This document shows positions 1-6,638 of a stretch of 6,638 nucleotides of DNA, piece after piece. Both the position numbers and the translations under genes were made by a program. Location: NCBI GenBank assembly GCA_903888815.1, contig CAISVC010000572.1:1-6638 (forward strand), written 5' to 3'. The first letter of the stretch is position 1; the number at the start of each line of letters is the position of its first letter. The notes under the pieces are model-generated. The model ran no database searches. It was given only the letters and a program-made list of their open reading frames with translations, and was not told where the DNA came from. The stretch is from an uncultured Fibrobacterota bacterium (lineage in GTDB: Bacteria > Fibrobacterota > Chitinivibrionia > Chitinivibrionales > Chitinispirillaceae).

Positions 1-638
1 CGATCATCGTCGCCAGCGGCAGGAAAGAAGTTCCGGGAAAAATACAGGCGGTTTTTGAAATGCTCTTTGAATATATTTGCGGTCTCGCCGATGAAATCAT
101 CGGTCCCAAGGCGCATCAATTCTACCCTTTGTTCATCGGGCTTTTCTTTTTTCTACTCATCGCAAATTTGATCGGTCTGGTGCCGGGGTTGTATTCCCCG
201 ACCGCCGACCCCATGTTGACCTTCGGACTGGCGATCCTGGTCTTTCTCTATTTCAACTATTGCGGACTGCGGGAGAACGGTCTTGCCTATTTCAGACAAT
301 TCGTCGGCCCCAGACTCCCTTGGTATATGCTGCCGGTTTCGCTGCTTCTTTCTCTTACCGAAATCATCTCAATTTTCATTCGCCCGTTTTCACTGGGGCT
401 CCGTCTTTTCTGCAACATATTCTCCAAGGAACTCTTTCTTGCCATACTGGCGATGCTGGTGTTGAGTTTTATGACAAGCCAGAATATGGCTGAAAAGGGA
501 TTGACGGTCGCTCCCCTGGTATTGCGGCCCGTCATACTGCTTTTAGGAATAATCATCGGTTTTATCCAGGCGCTTGTCTTTGTCGTTCTTTCGATGTCCT
601 ATATCGCGGGCGCCATACACATGCAGGAACACCAATAA
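1..638 (+). CDS. atpB: F1Fo ATP synthase subunit a, 5' end missing
   Basis: Subunit a is the membrane stator that forms the two ion half-channels beside the c ring. The frame is open back to position 3, with family-typical residues (RKEVPGKIQ) before the first Met at 60, so that Met is internal and the gene starts left of the window; 211 residues are visible. Numbering from Met60, the essential stator arginine is R115 in SLGLRLF (E. coli aR210). E101 matches aE196, E124 matches aE219 and Q170 matches aQ252. Several hydrophobic segments agree with a polytopic inner-membrane protein. Oddities are C118 where Gly is usual (E. coli G213), K123 at the aG218 position and G163 at the aH245 position. 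The next gene, atpE, follows after 21 nt. Identity is certain; only the N-terminus is unknown. Confidence 0.97.
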   Translation, partial: IIVASGRKEVPGKIQAVFEMLFEYICGLADEIIGPKAHQFYPLFIGLFFFLLIANLIGLVPGLYSPTADPMLTFGLAILVFLYFNYCGLRENGLAYFRQFVGPRLPWYMLPVSLLLSLTEIISIFIRPFSLGLRLFCNIFSKELFLAILAMLVLSFMTSQNMAEKGLTVAPLVLRPVILLLGIIIGFIQALVFVVLSMSYIAGAIHMQEHQ

Positions 639-644
639 ATAAAA

Positions 645-650
645 AGGAGG
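645..650 (+). promoter_or_regulatory. Strong Shine-Dalgarno of atpE
   Basis: AGGAGG lies 10 nt before the atpE ATG and is the best ribosome-binding match in the window. This fits the need for many c subunits per complex (about 8 to 17 across known rings) from a single transcript. It also supports the start at 661, which includes the leader peptide, rather than an internal start. Confidence 0.8.
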
Positions 651-660
651 AAAAGGTCTA

Positions 661-998
661 TGAATAAACGGATACTGTGTGCTTTGATGATGATGGTGCC
701 GGTGGGTATTGCGTTTGCTTCGGAGGCGGCTAAACTGCCGCAGGGAGTCACCTTTTTCGGAGCGACAGTGCTTGCGGCGGGACTGGGTGTCGGCCTTGCT
801 GCCGGTGGTTGCGGCGTGGGCATGGGGCTCGTTATCGCCAGCGCTCTGCAGGGCATGGCCCGTCAGCCCGAACTTCAGGCGAAATTACAGCTCAATATGC
901 TCATCGGTTTTGCCCTAATCGAAGCACAGGTGCTGTATGCGCTCTTTATAGCCATTATTCTCCTTTTTGCGAATCCGTTTACGAAACTTATCGGTTAA
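661..998 (+). CDS. atpE: F1Fo ATP synthase subunit c with N-terminal leader
   Basis: Subunit c is the hairpin protein that forms the rotating ring and carries the ion. At 112 residues it is longer than the usual 75 to 90. Residues 1-20 look like a signal peptide (basic Lys3-Arg4, hydrophobic core, AFA at 18-20), and cleavage there would leave 92 residues. Helix 1 (about 31-62) is glycine-rich (GLGVGLAAG). The cytoplasmic loop is ARQP at 67-70. Helix 2 (about 80-107) has the ion-binding carboxylate E88, followed by A89, Q90 and Y93, and ends in LLFANPF. An ungapped alignment with Ilyobacter tartaricus, from memory, puts M55 at Na+ ligand Q32 and A89 at S66. This argues for proton coupling. ATG at 661 is chosen for the AGGAGG upstream. 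Leader cleavage is inferred, not shown. Confidence 0.96.
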
Positions 999-1032
999 GG
1001 AGCGCGGCACTCCATAGTTTGGAAGGAATATC

Positions 1033-1530
1033 ATGCCTGAAATCAACTGGCACATCATGGCATCGCAGGTTATAACCTTTCTGATCGCGCTTGTCATTGT
1101 GTGGAAAGCGTCGTGGAAGCCACTGGCGAAGTTTATCAGTGAACGTCAGGAGAAGATTAAAAAAACGCTCGAGGACGCGGAAAACACGCGGCAGACGATC
1201 GCGAAACTGGAAGCGGAATACTGCGCGAAGTTTGAGCAGATCGAGCAGAAATCGGCAGAACTTATTGCGGTCGCGCGGCAGGACGCCTCCCGCGCCAAGG
1301 ACGAGATAGTGCAGGCCGCCCATGCGGAGGCCACTGAACTGCGGAAAAAAGCGCACGAACAACTCGAACACGACCGCCGGCAGCTCATGGCCGACATGCG
1401 GTCCGAGATCGTCGGGCTTTCCATGGCGATCGCCGAAAAGGCCCTGCATGAACCGCTTCCGGAACAGGTACAGGACCGGAAGTTCCAGGACATCTTCAAC
1501 GGACTGAAAGGAACTCAGAGGCCGTCATGA
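1033..1530 (+). CDS. atpF: F1Fo ATP synthase subunit b
   Basis: Subunit b is the peripheral-stalk protein that anchors the alpha/beta head to subunit a. The 165 residues are close to the usual 156 to 170. One N-terminal membrane helix (about 9-25) is followed by the family signature W28-K-P30 and the conserved basic segment ERQEKI with R38, equivalent to E. coli bR36. From about residue 36 to 130 the sequence is continuously charged and helical, rich in Glu, Lys, Arg and Ala, as expected for the dimeric coiled coil. The C-terminal EIVGLSMAIAEKAL stretch is the segment that contacts delta and F1. The Shine-Dalgarno is AAGGA at 1023-1027. Its stop overlaps the atpH start by 4 nt (ATGA), implying translational coupling. 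There is a single b gene in the visible operon and no b/b' pair. Confidence 0.96.
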   Translation: MPEINWHIMASQVITFLIALVIVWKASWKPLAKFISERQEKIKKTLEDAENTRQTIAKLEAEYCAKFEQIEQKSAELIAVARQDASRAKDEIVQAAHAEATELRKKAHEQLEHDRRQLMADMRSEIVGLSMAIAEKALHEPLPEQVQDRKFQDIFNGLKGTQRPS

Positions 1531-2078
1531 AAATCATGAAGGCTGAACTTTTTGCCCGGGAATATGCGCGCGTGCTCGACCGGCTGGCCCCGGATGAGCG
1601 GGCGGCAATCCAGTCCTATTTCCGCAGGCTCGGGGATTCGATGGAGCAGGCGGGAGACGTGAAAACCTTTTTCAACCATCCGGCCATTCCTGATTCCGAA
1701 AAGCTGCATTCCCTTGAGTCAACTGCACCGCAGCGTTTCAGTCCCGTGGTGGGGCGTGTGCTGGGCGACATCATTAAGCGGAGAATGACCTTCCTTTTTA
1801 CCGCTATTGCGGATGAAATGGAACGGCTATCGGATGAGGCGCTCCATATCCATTCGGTGCTGGTCACGAGCGCGGCGGCGCTCCCGGAAAACCTCCGGAA
1901 GAAGCTCACTGAACGGATGAAAGCCTATTGTGCGGGCGAGGTAAAAATGCAGTTCGCGGTGGACGGGGCGCTTATGGCCGGTTTTTGCATAAAGATAGGC
2001 GATACGGTAATTGATAATTCGATGAGGACGGAACTCGAACATATCCGTCGGAAGCTTATGGCGGTTTCTTCAACGTAA
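1527..2078 (+). CDS. atpH: F1Fo ATP synthase subunit delta
   Basis: Delta (OSCP homologue) caps the alpha3beta3 head and joins it to the b stalk. Its 183 residues match the usual length of about 180. The N-terminal helical domain (about 5-105) begins AREYARVLDRL, the usual alpha-contacting start. The C-terminal domain contains the family signature at 148-177, with ALMAGF, IGDTVIDNS and a basic end (HIRRKL). Translation likely starts at 1527 by coupling to atpF through the ATGA overlap; a second ATG at 1536 (MKAELF) would shorten it by three residues and cannot be excluded. Delta is the least conserved F1 subunit, so the call rests on the C-terminal signature, size and operon position together. 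Confidence 0.95.
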   Translation: MKIMKAELFAREYARVLDRLAPDERAAIQSYFRRLGDSMEQAGDVKTFFNHPAIPDSEKLHSLESTAPQRFSPVVGRVLGDIIKRRMTFLFTAIADEMERLSDEALHIHSVLVTSAAALPENLRKKLTERMKAYCAGEVKMQFAVDGALMAGFCIKIGDTVIDNSMRTELEHIRRKLMAVSST

Positions 2079-2107
2079 GAGCCGGTTTGAATATTTTTAA
2101 CAGGCTC
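2079..2107 (+). other. Weak hairpin in the atpH-atpA spacer
   Basis: The arms GAGCCGGTT (2079-2087) and AACAGGCTC (2099-2107) pair with one G-A mismatch around an 11-nt AT-rich loop. The structure sits directly after the atpH stop and ends just before the atpA Shine-Dalgarno AAAGGA (2108-2113), which stays exposed. It might mark an RNA processing point or shield the mRNA end ahead of the highly translated alpha gene. There is no U-tract after it, so it is not a terminator. It could also be chance. Confidence 0.3.
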
Positions 2108-2121
2108 AAAGGACGGCGAGC

Positions 2122-3633
2122 ATGGCAATTGATTCGTCACAAATCACCGGAATTCTGCGTGAAACGCTGAAAAGTTACGAGACAAAGCTTGATTTACGCG
2201 AGACTGGTTACGTGATGCAGGTCGGCGACGGCATCGCGCGGGTGTACGGCCTCGACAAGGTGGTCTATGGCGAGCTGGTGAGTTTCCCGCACGAGGTCTT
2301 CGGCATGGTGCTCAATCTGGAAAACGACAGCGTCGGCTGTATTCTTCTGGGCGACGCCATAAAAATCAAAGAGGGTGACGAGGTGAGCCGCACCGGCCGC
2401 GTGATGGCGGTTCCCGTCGGCGACGCGCTTTTAGGCAGGGTGGTGAATCCCTTGGGTGAACCGCTTGACGGCAAGGGCGAGATAAAGGCCAAAACCACCC
2501 GGCCGATCGAGGTGATCGCGCCGGGCGTCATGGAACGCCAGCCGGTCAAGGAGCCGCTGCAGACCGGCATCAAAGCCATTGATTCAATGATTCCGATCGG
2601 CCGCGGTCAGCGCGAGCTCATTATCGGCGACCGCCAGATAGGAAAAACCGCGATCGTGGTCGATACGATCATTAACCAGAAAAATGAGGCAAGGCGTCCT
2701 GTCTGTATTTATGTGGCGATCGGCCAGAAACAGTCCACGGTTGCGCAGATTGTCGATATTTTCGCCCGCCACGGCGCGCTCGAGTACACGATTGTCGTTT
2801 CGTGCACCGCAAGCGACCCGGCGCCGCTCCAGTACATTGCGCCCTATGCAGGGTGCGCCATCGGCGAAGAGTTCATGTGGCAGGGAAAGGACGTGCTGGT
2901 CGTGTACGACGACCTGACCCGCCACGCGCAGGCCTACCGTCAGCTTTCACTGCTTCTGCGCCGCCCGCCGGGCCGGGAGGCGTATCCGGGCGACGTATTC
3001 TACCTCCATTCGCGCCTGCTTGAGCGCGCGTGCAAACTCTCCGAAAAAAACGGATCAGGATCGCTCACTGCCCTGCCGATCATTGAAACGCAGGCCGGCG
3101 ATATTTCGGCGTATATTCCGACCAATGTCATCTCGATCACGGACGGCCAGATTTTCCTGGAGCGCGGGCTCTTTTTCTCGGGCCAGCGACCGGCCATCAA
3201 CAGCGGCCTTTCGGTGTCGCGGGTCGGCGGCAACGCCCAGATCAAGGCCATGCGCCAGGTCGCAGGCCGCGTGCGCCTGGACCTTGCTCAGTACCGCGAA
3301 CTAGCGGCATTTGCACAGTTCGCGTCCGAGCTCGACAGCCACTCACAGGCGCAGCTGGCCCGGGGCGAACGGATCATGGAACTCTTGAAGCAGGACCAGT
3401 ATCAGCCGCTCTCCGTCGAGACCCAGGTCGCGATTGTTTTCGCAGGAATAAACGGCTTCGTGGATGATGTGTCCGTGAGCGGCATCCGTCAGTGGGAAAA
3501 ATCGTACATCGCCTGCTTGAGCGAGAAGCATGCGGGAGTACTGGCGGACATAAAGGGCAAGCGTCAGATCGACGACGGCATCAAGGCGCGGCTCGAAGCG
3601 GCGATAAAGGAATTTAAGGGGAAGAAAGCATAA
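2122..3633 (+). CDS. atpA: F1Fo ATP synthase subunit alpha
   Basis: Alpha is the non-catalytic nucleotide-binding subunit of the F1 hexamer and supplies an arginine to the catalytic site on beta. Its 503 residues match the usual 500 to 515. The beta-barrel domain spans about 25-95 and the nucleotide-binding domain about 96-375. The Walker A loop is GDRQIGKT at 169-176, where the commoner form has Thr instead of Ile173, and Walker B is VLVVYDD ending at D263-D264. The arginine finger is R367 in SVSRVGG (E. coli R376). The C-terminal helical domain starts near 380 (RVRLDLAQYRELAAFAQF). The Shine-Dalgarno AAAGGA lies 8 nt before the ATG. The gene is complete, and all functional residues I could check are present. 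Confidence 0.99.
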   Translation: MAIDSSQITGILRETLKSYETKLDLRETGYVMQVGDGIARVYGLDKVVYGELVSFPHEVFGMVLNLENDSVGCILLGDAIKIKEGDEVSRTGRVMAVPVGDALLGRVVNPLGEPLDGKGEIKAKTTRPIEVIAPGVMERQPVKEPLQTGIKAIDSMIPIGRGQRELIIGDRQIGKTAIVVDTIINQKNEARRPVCIYVAIGQKQSTVAQIVDIFARHGALEYTIVVSCTASDPAPLQYIAPYAGCAIGEEFMWQGKDVLVVYDDLTRHAQAYRQLSLLLRRPPGREAYPGDVFYLHSRLLERACKLSEKNGSGSLTALPIIETQAGDISAYIPTNVISITDGQIFLERGLFFSGQRPAINSGLSVSRVGGNAQIKAMRQVAGRVRLDLAQYRELAAFAQFASELDSHSQAQLARGERIMELLKQDQYQPLSVETQVAIVFAGINGFVDDVSVSGIRQWEKSYIACLSEKHAGVLADIKGKRQIDDGIKARLEAAIKEFKGKKA

Positions 3634-3644
3634 CGATTCAGGAT

Positions 3645-3736
3645 GACCTCACCTCTTCTCCCCGTTCCCCTCCTCCCCTCTCCGATAGGAGAGGGGAGGA
3701 GGGGTGGCCGTCGGGCCGGGGTGGTGGGGCGAGGTC
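3645..3736 (+). repeat. Nested palindrome, probable dispersed repeat element, between atpA and atpG
   Basis: This 92-nt block fills most of the 127-nt spacer. Its core is a perfect 17-bp hairpin: the pyrimidine arm 3667-3683 pairs with the purine arm 3688-3704 around a GATA loop. Around it, outer arms 3645-3664 and 3717-3736 pair over 20 positions with 15 Watson-Crick pairs, 2 G-U pairs and 3 mismatches, beginning with GACCTC/GAGGTC. A third small stem, GGCC/GGCC (3706-3709 with 3714-3717), sits between them and shares one base with the outer arm. The branched fold, extreme purine/pyrimidine bias and intergenic position resemble REP- or MITE-like repeats. No U-tract follows on either strand, so it is not a canonical terminator. 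Copies elsewhere cannot be seen from this window. Confidence 0.75.
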
Positions 3737-3760
3737 AAAGATTAACAAGAAAGAGATTTA

Positions 3761-4659
3761 ATGCCCTCGCTTGCTGAACTGAGAAAGAAAATAAAAGGGA
3801 TCTCGTCGACGCGGCAGATCACCAAGGCGATGAAAATGGTGGCAGGCGCCCGGTTTTCCCGCGCGGCGCGTCAGATGAATGACGCCCGTTTCTATGAGGC
3901 AGAACTCGGGAAACTGCTGTTTGATTTTCTTTCGCTTGCCGGAAAACCCCGCGGTCGCCTCGCCTTGCTTTATCATACGCCCGGGGCTTCCGACGCCGCC
4001 GCGCAGGAAGGAAAGAAAGGGATCGTGGTCGTAGCCGCGGACAAGGGGTTGTGCGGCGATTTCAACAACAGCATTCTTCGCGAGGCTGACAATTACTGCA
4101 AAAAAAACGGGGAGCGCGTTGCAGTGCTTTTCGCCATTGGCCATAAAGCAGCGGAGCATTATAAAAGCTCTGCAATCGCCCGAAAAATTAATTACCAGCA
4201 ATTCTTCAACCGTTTCGACTTCAGCACTGCAGAAACGATCGGTCAGGAGGCCTTGCGGCTTTACTTTGACGAAGGATTGAGCGGATATGTGGTGGTACAC
4301 AGCCACTTCAAGTCCATAATCAGGCAGCAGCTGACCGTGACAAGGCTTCTGCCCGTAGAAGCCGCCGACGCATCAGCGTTTCCCCGTGACAGCATGTTCC
4401 GGTGCACCATGATCGAACCGGCCGAAGAGGAGGCCGTGCTGCAGGCGCTCTTACCCATGTATATAAAAGCAAAGCTTTATGGGATCCTGCGCGATTCGTT
4501 CACCGCGGAGCTTGCGGCGCGCATGCGCGCCATGGACAACGCGACGCGCAACGCCGGATCGCTTATTGATTCCATAACGCTCGAAATGAACAAGGTCCGT
4601 CAGTCAGTGATAACAAGAGAGCTGTCGGAAATCATAGCAACCAACGAGGTGGTAAAATA

Positions 4660-4660
<1 letters not shown>
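3761..4660 (+). CDS. atpG: F1Fo ATP synthase subunit gamma
   Basis: Gamma is the asymmetric rotor shaft inside alpha3beta3 that links c-ring rotation to ATP synthesis. Its 299 residues fit the usual 285 to 310. The N-terminal coiled-coil helix opens with LRKKIKGISSTRQITKAMKM, the family signature, with M24 at the E. coli gammaM23 position. The Rossmann-like middle domain holds DKGLCGDFN (94-102), where many homologues have Gly or Ala in place of Asp100. The C-terminal helix has the conserved ARMRAMDNAT and NKVRQSVITRELSEI blocks. The start is preceded only by a purine-rich stretch (AAGAAAGAGA) and no good Shine-Dalgarno, just after the 92-nt palindrome, so initiation may be weak. Gamma is needed at one copy per three alpha and beta, which this would suit. 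Its stop overlaps the atpD ATG by one base. Confidence 0.98.
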
Positions 4661-6059
<1,399 letters not shown>

Positions 6060-6060
<1 letters not shown>

Positions 6061-6317
6061 TGAGAACCATTCCGTGCGAGATCGTTACGCCCGAGAGAGT
6101 TTTCCTGCGCGACAGCGCGGAGTTCATCGTTGCGCCAGGACGTGAAGGAGAACTCGGCATCCTGCCCGGCCACACGCGGCTCCTCGCGCAGCTCGTTCCC
6201 GGCAATGTCCGTCTTGTCAAGGGACACGAAACCAGATGGTTTGTCATTGCTGCAGGATTCATACACATCGAGCCGGGTGCCGTCAAAATAGTTACTCCGG
6301 AGATAAAGGAGCAGTGA
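6060..6317 (+). CDS. atpC: F1Fo ATP synthase subunit epsilon, short form without C-terminal domain
   Basis: Epsilon binds gamma and the c ring at the foot of the central shaft; in many bacteria its C-terminal helical hairpin also inhibits ATP hydrolysis. The 85 residues cover the N-terminal beta-sandwich only. The signature APGREGELGILPGHTRLLAQL runs from about 25 to 45, and AAGFIHIEPGAVKIVTPE matches the last strands (usually GGFLEV). The chain stops at a TGA where most homologues (130 to 140 residues) continue into two helices. The next bases in the other frames do not encode a recognisable helical domain, so this looks like a naturally short epsilon and not a recent frameshift. Short forms of this kind are known, for example in Chlorobium. 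The start overlaps the atpD stop (TGATG), with GGGAG at 6047-6051. Confidence 0.94.
6305..6311 (+). promoter_or_regulatory. Shine-Dalgarno of the gene after atpC
   Basis: AAAGGAG lies inside the last codons of atpC, 10 nt before the ATG at 6322. It supports that ATG as a real start and implies that the downstream gene is translated from the atp transcript. Confidence 0.65.
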
Positions 6318-6321
6318 CCGT

Positions 6322-6638
6322 ATGATAAAAAACGGCGATTTGGATCCCCTGGCGTATGACGGGAAGCGGCTGGAAGACGCGTTCTTTCTGCAGAGGGACA
6401 AGGCATTGATTGAAAGACAGAAGGTAATGAAAAAAACGATGGAGACCAAGGAGGCGCTCGCAAAAGCGAGCGGAATTGAGAACAACGCGGTGCTCGAAAA
6501 GCTCGTGGAACTCGAGGTGCGGCCCGAGACGCTGGCGTCGCTTGCGCTGATGCTGGTCGGTGCGTTCGCCGGTTATCTTCTGGTCGCAGCGGATCCCGGC
6601 TGGTTCAGCGCGATCATGCCGTCGGCGATGGCCGAAGA
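6322..6638 (+). CDS. Unrecognised small helical protein, possible membrane segment, 3' end missing
   Basis: I do not recognise this gene with confidence. The frame is open for 105 codons to the window edge and starts 4 nt after the atpC stop. Residues 15-50 are densely charged and predicted helical (KRLEDAFFLQRDKALIERQ, then Lys/Glu/Ala-rich). Residues 51-70 (GIENNAVLEKLVELEVRPET) look like a short helix-turn-helix. Residues 71-90 (LASLALMLVGAFAGYLLVAA) are hydrophobic enough for one membrane helix. The charged part recalls, from memory only, small bacterial proteins with an LED-FF helix and a PETLAALSL stretch that sometimes precede a TerB-like domain, and more loosely the alphaproteobacterial F1 inhibitor zeta. 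Neither link is tested. Codon use resembles the upstream genes and the Shine-Dalgarno is good, so it is probably a genuine operon member. Confidence 0.7.
   Translation, partial: MIKNGDLDPLAYDGKRLEDAFFLQRDKALIERQKVMKKTMETKEALAKASGIENNAVLEKLVELEVRPETLASLALMLVGAFAGYLLVAADPGWFSAIMPSAMAE

Noticed and set aside
661..998. Sodium-coupled ATP synthase
   Set aside because: Met55 and Ala89 occupy positions of the Na+ ligands Q32 and S66 of Ilyobacter tartaricus in an ungapped alignment, so the sodium ligand set is incomplete.
3667..3704. The 17-bp hairpin as a Rho-independent terminator
   Set aside because: It is followed by TGGCCG on the + strand and by a purine-rich stretch on the - strand, with no T-tract either way. 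Gamma, beta and epsilon downstream need to be expressed with alpha.
3632..3743. Imperfect direct repeat AACGATT/AAAGATT flanking the palindrome as a target-site duplication
   Set aside because: One of seven bases differs, and six bases separate the left copy from the palindrome edge, so chance is adequate.
3758..4306. Minus-strand open frame of 182 codons opposite atpG
   Set aside because: It is a shadow of gamma with no domain and no credible translation signal.
6318..6420. Detached epsilon C-terminal domain restored by frameshifting into the downstream gene
   Set aside because: The downstream frame has its own Shine-Dalgarno and ATG, its helix does not match the usual epsilon C-terminal pattern, and no slippery sequence is apparent near the atpC stop.

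Overview
The window carries most of one bacterial F1Fo ATP synthase operon, all on the + strand, in the classical order a-c-b-delta-alpha-gamma-beta-epsilon (atpB, E, F, H, A, G, D, C). A further co-directional gene follows and runs off the right edge. Genes are packed tightly: there is a 4-nt overlap at atpF/atpH, 1-nt overlaps at atpG/atpD and atpD/atpC, and gaps of 21 to 43 nt elsewhere. The exception is a 127-nt atpA-atpG spacer. No promoter, terminator, tRNA, rRNA, CRISPR array or transposase gene is visible.

Region by region: positions 1-638 hold the 3' part of atpB, cut by the left edge. Positions 661-2078 hold the c ring subunit and the peripheral stalk (b, delta). Positions 2122-6317 hold the F1 head and rotor (alpha, gamma, beta, epsilon). 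From 6322 to the end lies an unrecognised small helical protein. The atpA-atpG spacer contains a 92-nt nested palindrome that looks like a dispersed repeat element rather than a terminator.

Together the products form the membrane rotor (a, c), the stator stalk (b, delta), the catalytic hexamer (alpha, beta) and the central shaft (gamma, epsilon) that couple an ion gradient to ATP. The ion ligands in c favour protons over sodium. The catalytic residues I could check in alpha and beta are intact. Less ordinary points are an epsilon of only 85 residues without the usual C-terminal helical domain, a c subunit with an N-terminal signal-like leader, a Lys/Gly pair in the proton path of subunit a that resembles the one described in alkaliphilic Bacillus, several substitutions in near-invariant beta segments, and the extra gene behind atpC.

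The organism is a bacterium with moderately high GC and many G/C-ending codons. A short epsilon and a leader-bearing c subunit occur in several Gram-negative groups, for example around the FCB (Fibrobacterota-Chlorobiota-Bacteroidota) assemblage and Desulfobacterota. I cannot fix the phylum from this sequence. Most of the window is ordinary housekeeping DNA. The parts worth a second look are the palindrome, the epsilon/downstream-gene arrangement and the subunit a substitutions.
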